Assembly (NCBI GenBank): GCA_009787675.1
Contig: WQSU01000115.1
Span: 1 to 7,907, forward strand
Length of the DNA stretch: 7,907 nucleotides
Reading direction: 5' to 3'
Source: Lentimicrobiaceae bacterium
Lineage (GTDB): Bacteria; Bacteroidota; Bacteroidia; Bacteroidales; WCHB1-69
Shown: positions 6,384 through 7,907 of the stretch, one piece after another
How positions within the stretch are numbered: position 1 is the stretch's first letter
How the letters are laid out: the number at the start of each line of letters is the position of its first letter
Program-made: the position numbers and the translations under genes
Notes under the pieces: model-generated
What the model was told of the DNA's origin: nothing
Databases searched by the model: none
What the model saw: the letters and a program-made list of their open reading frames with translations, nothing else

Positions 6384-7907
6384 ATGAAAAAGGTTTACTG
6401 TTTTTTTATTACAATAACGCTTATATTCTCTACTCTTTCCCCCCTTCAAGCTCAAACCATTGAAGGAAAAGAGTTTTGGATAACTTTTGGACAAATAGGA
6501 AATGTACCATCATCGCTCCCTATTCTTAGTTTACAGATTCGTATTGTAAGCGGCAATAAGGCGACCACCGGCAACATACACTTTACTCATTTGGGAACTG
6601 ATACGACTTTTAGTTTAGGCGCCAACGAAACATATACTTATCCCCTTACCCTTCTTCAAAGAGAAGCCGTATATAATACCAGCACGGGCATCACAGATTA
6701 TAGTATGCGTATTACAAGTTTTGATCCAATTGTAGTTTATACAATAATTTTTTATGGTGTAGGATTTGGAGATGCTACCAATATTCTACCTGCAACAACG
6801 CTGGATAAAGAATATTGCCAAATATCATATCCTCCTCCAAACACATCATTTCCTCAGACCTATGCCGTTGTATCTACACAAAATAATACCCATCTGTTTG
6901 ATGATGGTGGATCGGAAATTATACTTAATAAAGGGGAGGTTTACTATAAAACTAATGCGAATGATATGACCGGCGCTCATATTACGGCTAATTATCCTGT
7001 TGCCTTTTTTTCATCTCACAAAACTGCTGCTATTCCTATTGGTGTTGCTGCTGGTGGCGGCTATCTGCAACAGCAATTAGCGCCGGTAAGCAACTGGGGT
7101 AAACACTTTTTTGTACCGGCTTCCCCTACTACTCGCGATATTGTGCGTATTGTAGTGTTACAAAACAATACCAATATTTCACAAACAGGTGGCACAATAC
7201 GAACTGATGATCCGGGTGCACAAAACCACCTCAGCGGTCTGAGTGCCGGTCAATTCGTTGATTTGGAAGTGTCTAATAATGGCTGTCATATTAATGCAAC
7301 TAAACCGATAGGAGTTTGCTCTTTTTTAGCAACTTATACTTCAATAACGTCTGCCCCCTCTCAATGTTGGATACCTGCCATAGAGCAAACAATTCCAAAC
7401 GCAATAATTGCCCCTTTTATGCCTGTTACCGGTACACAATTAAATCAACACTATGCCTTAGTAGTTACTCCTACGCTCACGAAAACCAACACGACAGTTT
7501 CTGTTGGTGGTGCGTCTGCAATACCTTTATTTGGTGGCGGTTGGATAGACAACGCCGAATCTAATATGTCGGTTTATACCATGCCACTAACCCATAATAC
7601 TGCATCATATAACTTTACCAATCCTGCAGGTCTTATTATTTTATGCTATGGAAGCGGCATCTCTGTATCATATTACTACTCTGCAGGTTTTGCCATGCGC
7701 AACCTCTCTGCTGCCTTTACTGCCAACAATATCCCTTACGATGAACTGCACAGCCATCCTTTCTGCGAACACGATATAACGTTTGTTGCTAACATTGAGG
7801 GCATTCACCCCAACGCGGGCAGTTTAAACTGGTATATTAATGGGGTGCACCAAACAGCATTAACAGATCTTCATACATGGAATCAAAATTTTGCAACAGG
7901 CAATTAT
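6384..7907 (+). CDS. IgGFc-binding-like secreted surface protein (C-terminus cut by window edge)
   Basis: An open frame of 508 codons runs from ATG 6384 to the right edge without a stop. Residues 1-23 are a signal peptide (cleavage after LQA, before QT). Residues about 28-440 resemble the IgGFc-binding N-terminal region known from the mucin-like FCGBP protein and from many Bacteroidetes surface proteins. It opens with GKEFWITFG, continues with LQIRIVSGNKATTGNIHF, and shows the characteristic ITANYPVAFFSSHKTA (about 199-214) and QLAPVSNWGKHFFVPA (Trp238). From about residue 453 (HPFCEHDITFVANIEG, LNWYING) a new Ig- or PKD-like domain begins. Such proteins often end in a T9SS sorting domain, but the end is outside the window. 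A surface adhesion or host/mucin-binding role is inferred from the family. It follows the He_PIG gene by 85 bp with no strong terminator, so the two may be co-transcribed; a weak -7-like TATTTTTC lies at 6354-6361. Confidence 0.82.
   Translation, partial: MKKVYCFFITITLIFSTLSPLQAQTIEGKEFWITFGQIGNVPSSLPILSLQIRIVSGNKATTGNIHFTHLGTDTTFSLGANETYTYPLTLLQREAVYNTSTGITDYSMRITSFDPIVVYTIIFYGVGFGDATNILPATTLDKEYCQISYPPPNTSFPQTYAVVSTQNNTHLFDDGGSEIILNKGEVYYKTNANDMTGAHITANYPVAFFSSHKTAAIPIGVAAGGGYLQQQLAPVSNWGKHFFVPASPTTRDIVRIVVLQNNTNISQTGGTIRTDDPGAQNHLSGLSAGQFVDLEVSNNGCHINATKPIGVCSFLATYTSITSAPSQCWIPAIEQTIPNAIIAPFMPVTGTQLNQHYALVVTPTLTKTNTTVSVGGASAIPLFGGGWIDNAESNMSVYTMPLTHNTASYNFTNPAGLIILCYGSGISVSYYYSAGFAMRNLSAAFTANNIPYDELHSHPFCEHDITFVANIEGIHPNAGSLNWYINGVHQTALTDLHTWNQNFATGNY

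Noticed and set aside
6276..6494. Minus-strand 72-residue open frame across the gap between the last two genes
   Set aside because: It overlaps the end of the He_PIG gene and the signal peptide of the IgGFc-like gene, and its sequence has no protein-like pattern.
7316..7564. Plus-strand 82-residue open frame near the right edge
   Set aside because: It is an out-of-frame reading of the IgGFc-binding-like gene, whose own frame is open for 508 codons.

Overview
The window looks like a piece of a Bacteroidetes (Bacteroidota) chromosome. The evidence is AT-rich DNA with A-rich leaders instead of Shine-Dalgarno sites, a TAnnTTTG-type -7 promoter element, a lipoprotein signal, and two proteins ending in a type IX secretion system (T9SS) C-terminal sorting domain (PNPT/S-GELRI... 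NLNSGIYF... VKKVxKQ-stop). I cannot name the genus.

Layout. Positions 1-869 (minus strand, running off the left edge) encode a membrane-anchored LytTR-type DNA-binding regulator. A 115-bp divergent intergenic region follows. All later genes are on the plus strand: a small cysteine-rich lipoprotein (985-1473); an out-of-frame scrap that looks like the last residues of a T9SS sorting domain (to 1510); a perfect hairpin (1564-1600); a 1208-residue secreted protein with a clan CD/C13-like peptidase domain, EF-hand loop, PKD-like domain, beta-helix, helical region and T9SS signal (1715-5341); a strong terminator (5351-5391); a 295-residue protein with two He_PIG Ig-like domains and a T9SS signal (5411-6298); and the first 508 residues of an IgGFc-binding-like cell-surface protein (6384-7907, running off the right edge). 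No gene-free stretch exceeds 300 bases; the longest is 1474-1714.

How it may work together. The plus-strand genes all appear to be exported envelope or surface proteins: a lipoprotein, a putative protease, and two adhesin-like proteins. A membrane-bound LytTR regulator is encoded divergently next to them and may control them, but this rests on position only.

The most unusual signal is in the two complete sorting domains. Each carries a 7-bp tandem repeat and an 8-bp tandem repeat at matching places. Neither unit length is a multiple of three. The octamer tracts hold 4 and 7 units, a difference of exactly three units (24 bp), which keeps the frame. Loss or gain of one or two units would shift the frame and remove the end of the secretion signal, so these tracts could switch secretion or surface display. 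That is a hypothesis, not a demonstrated function.
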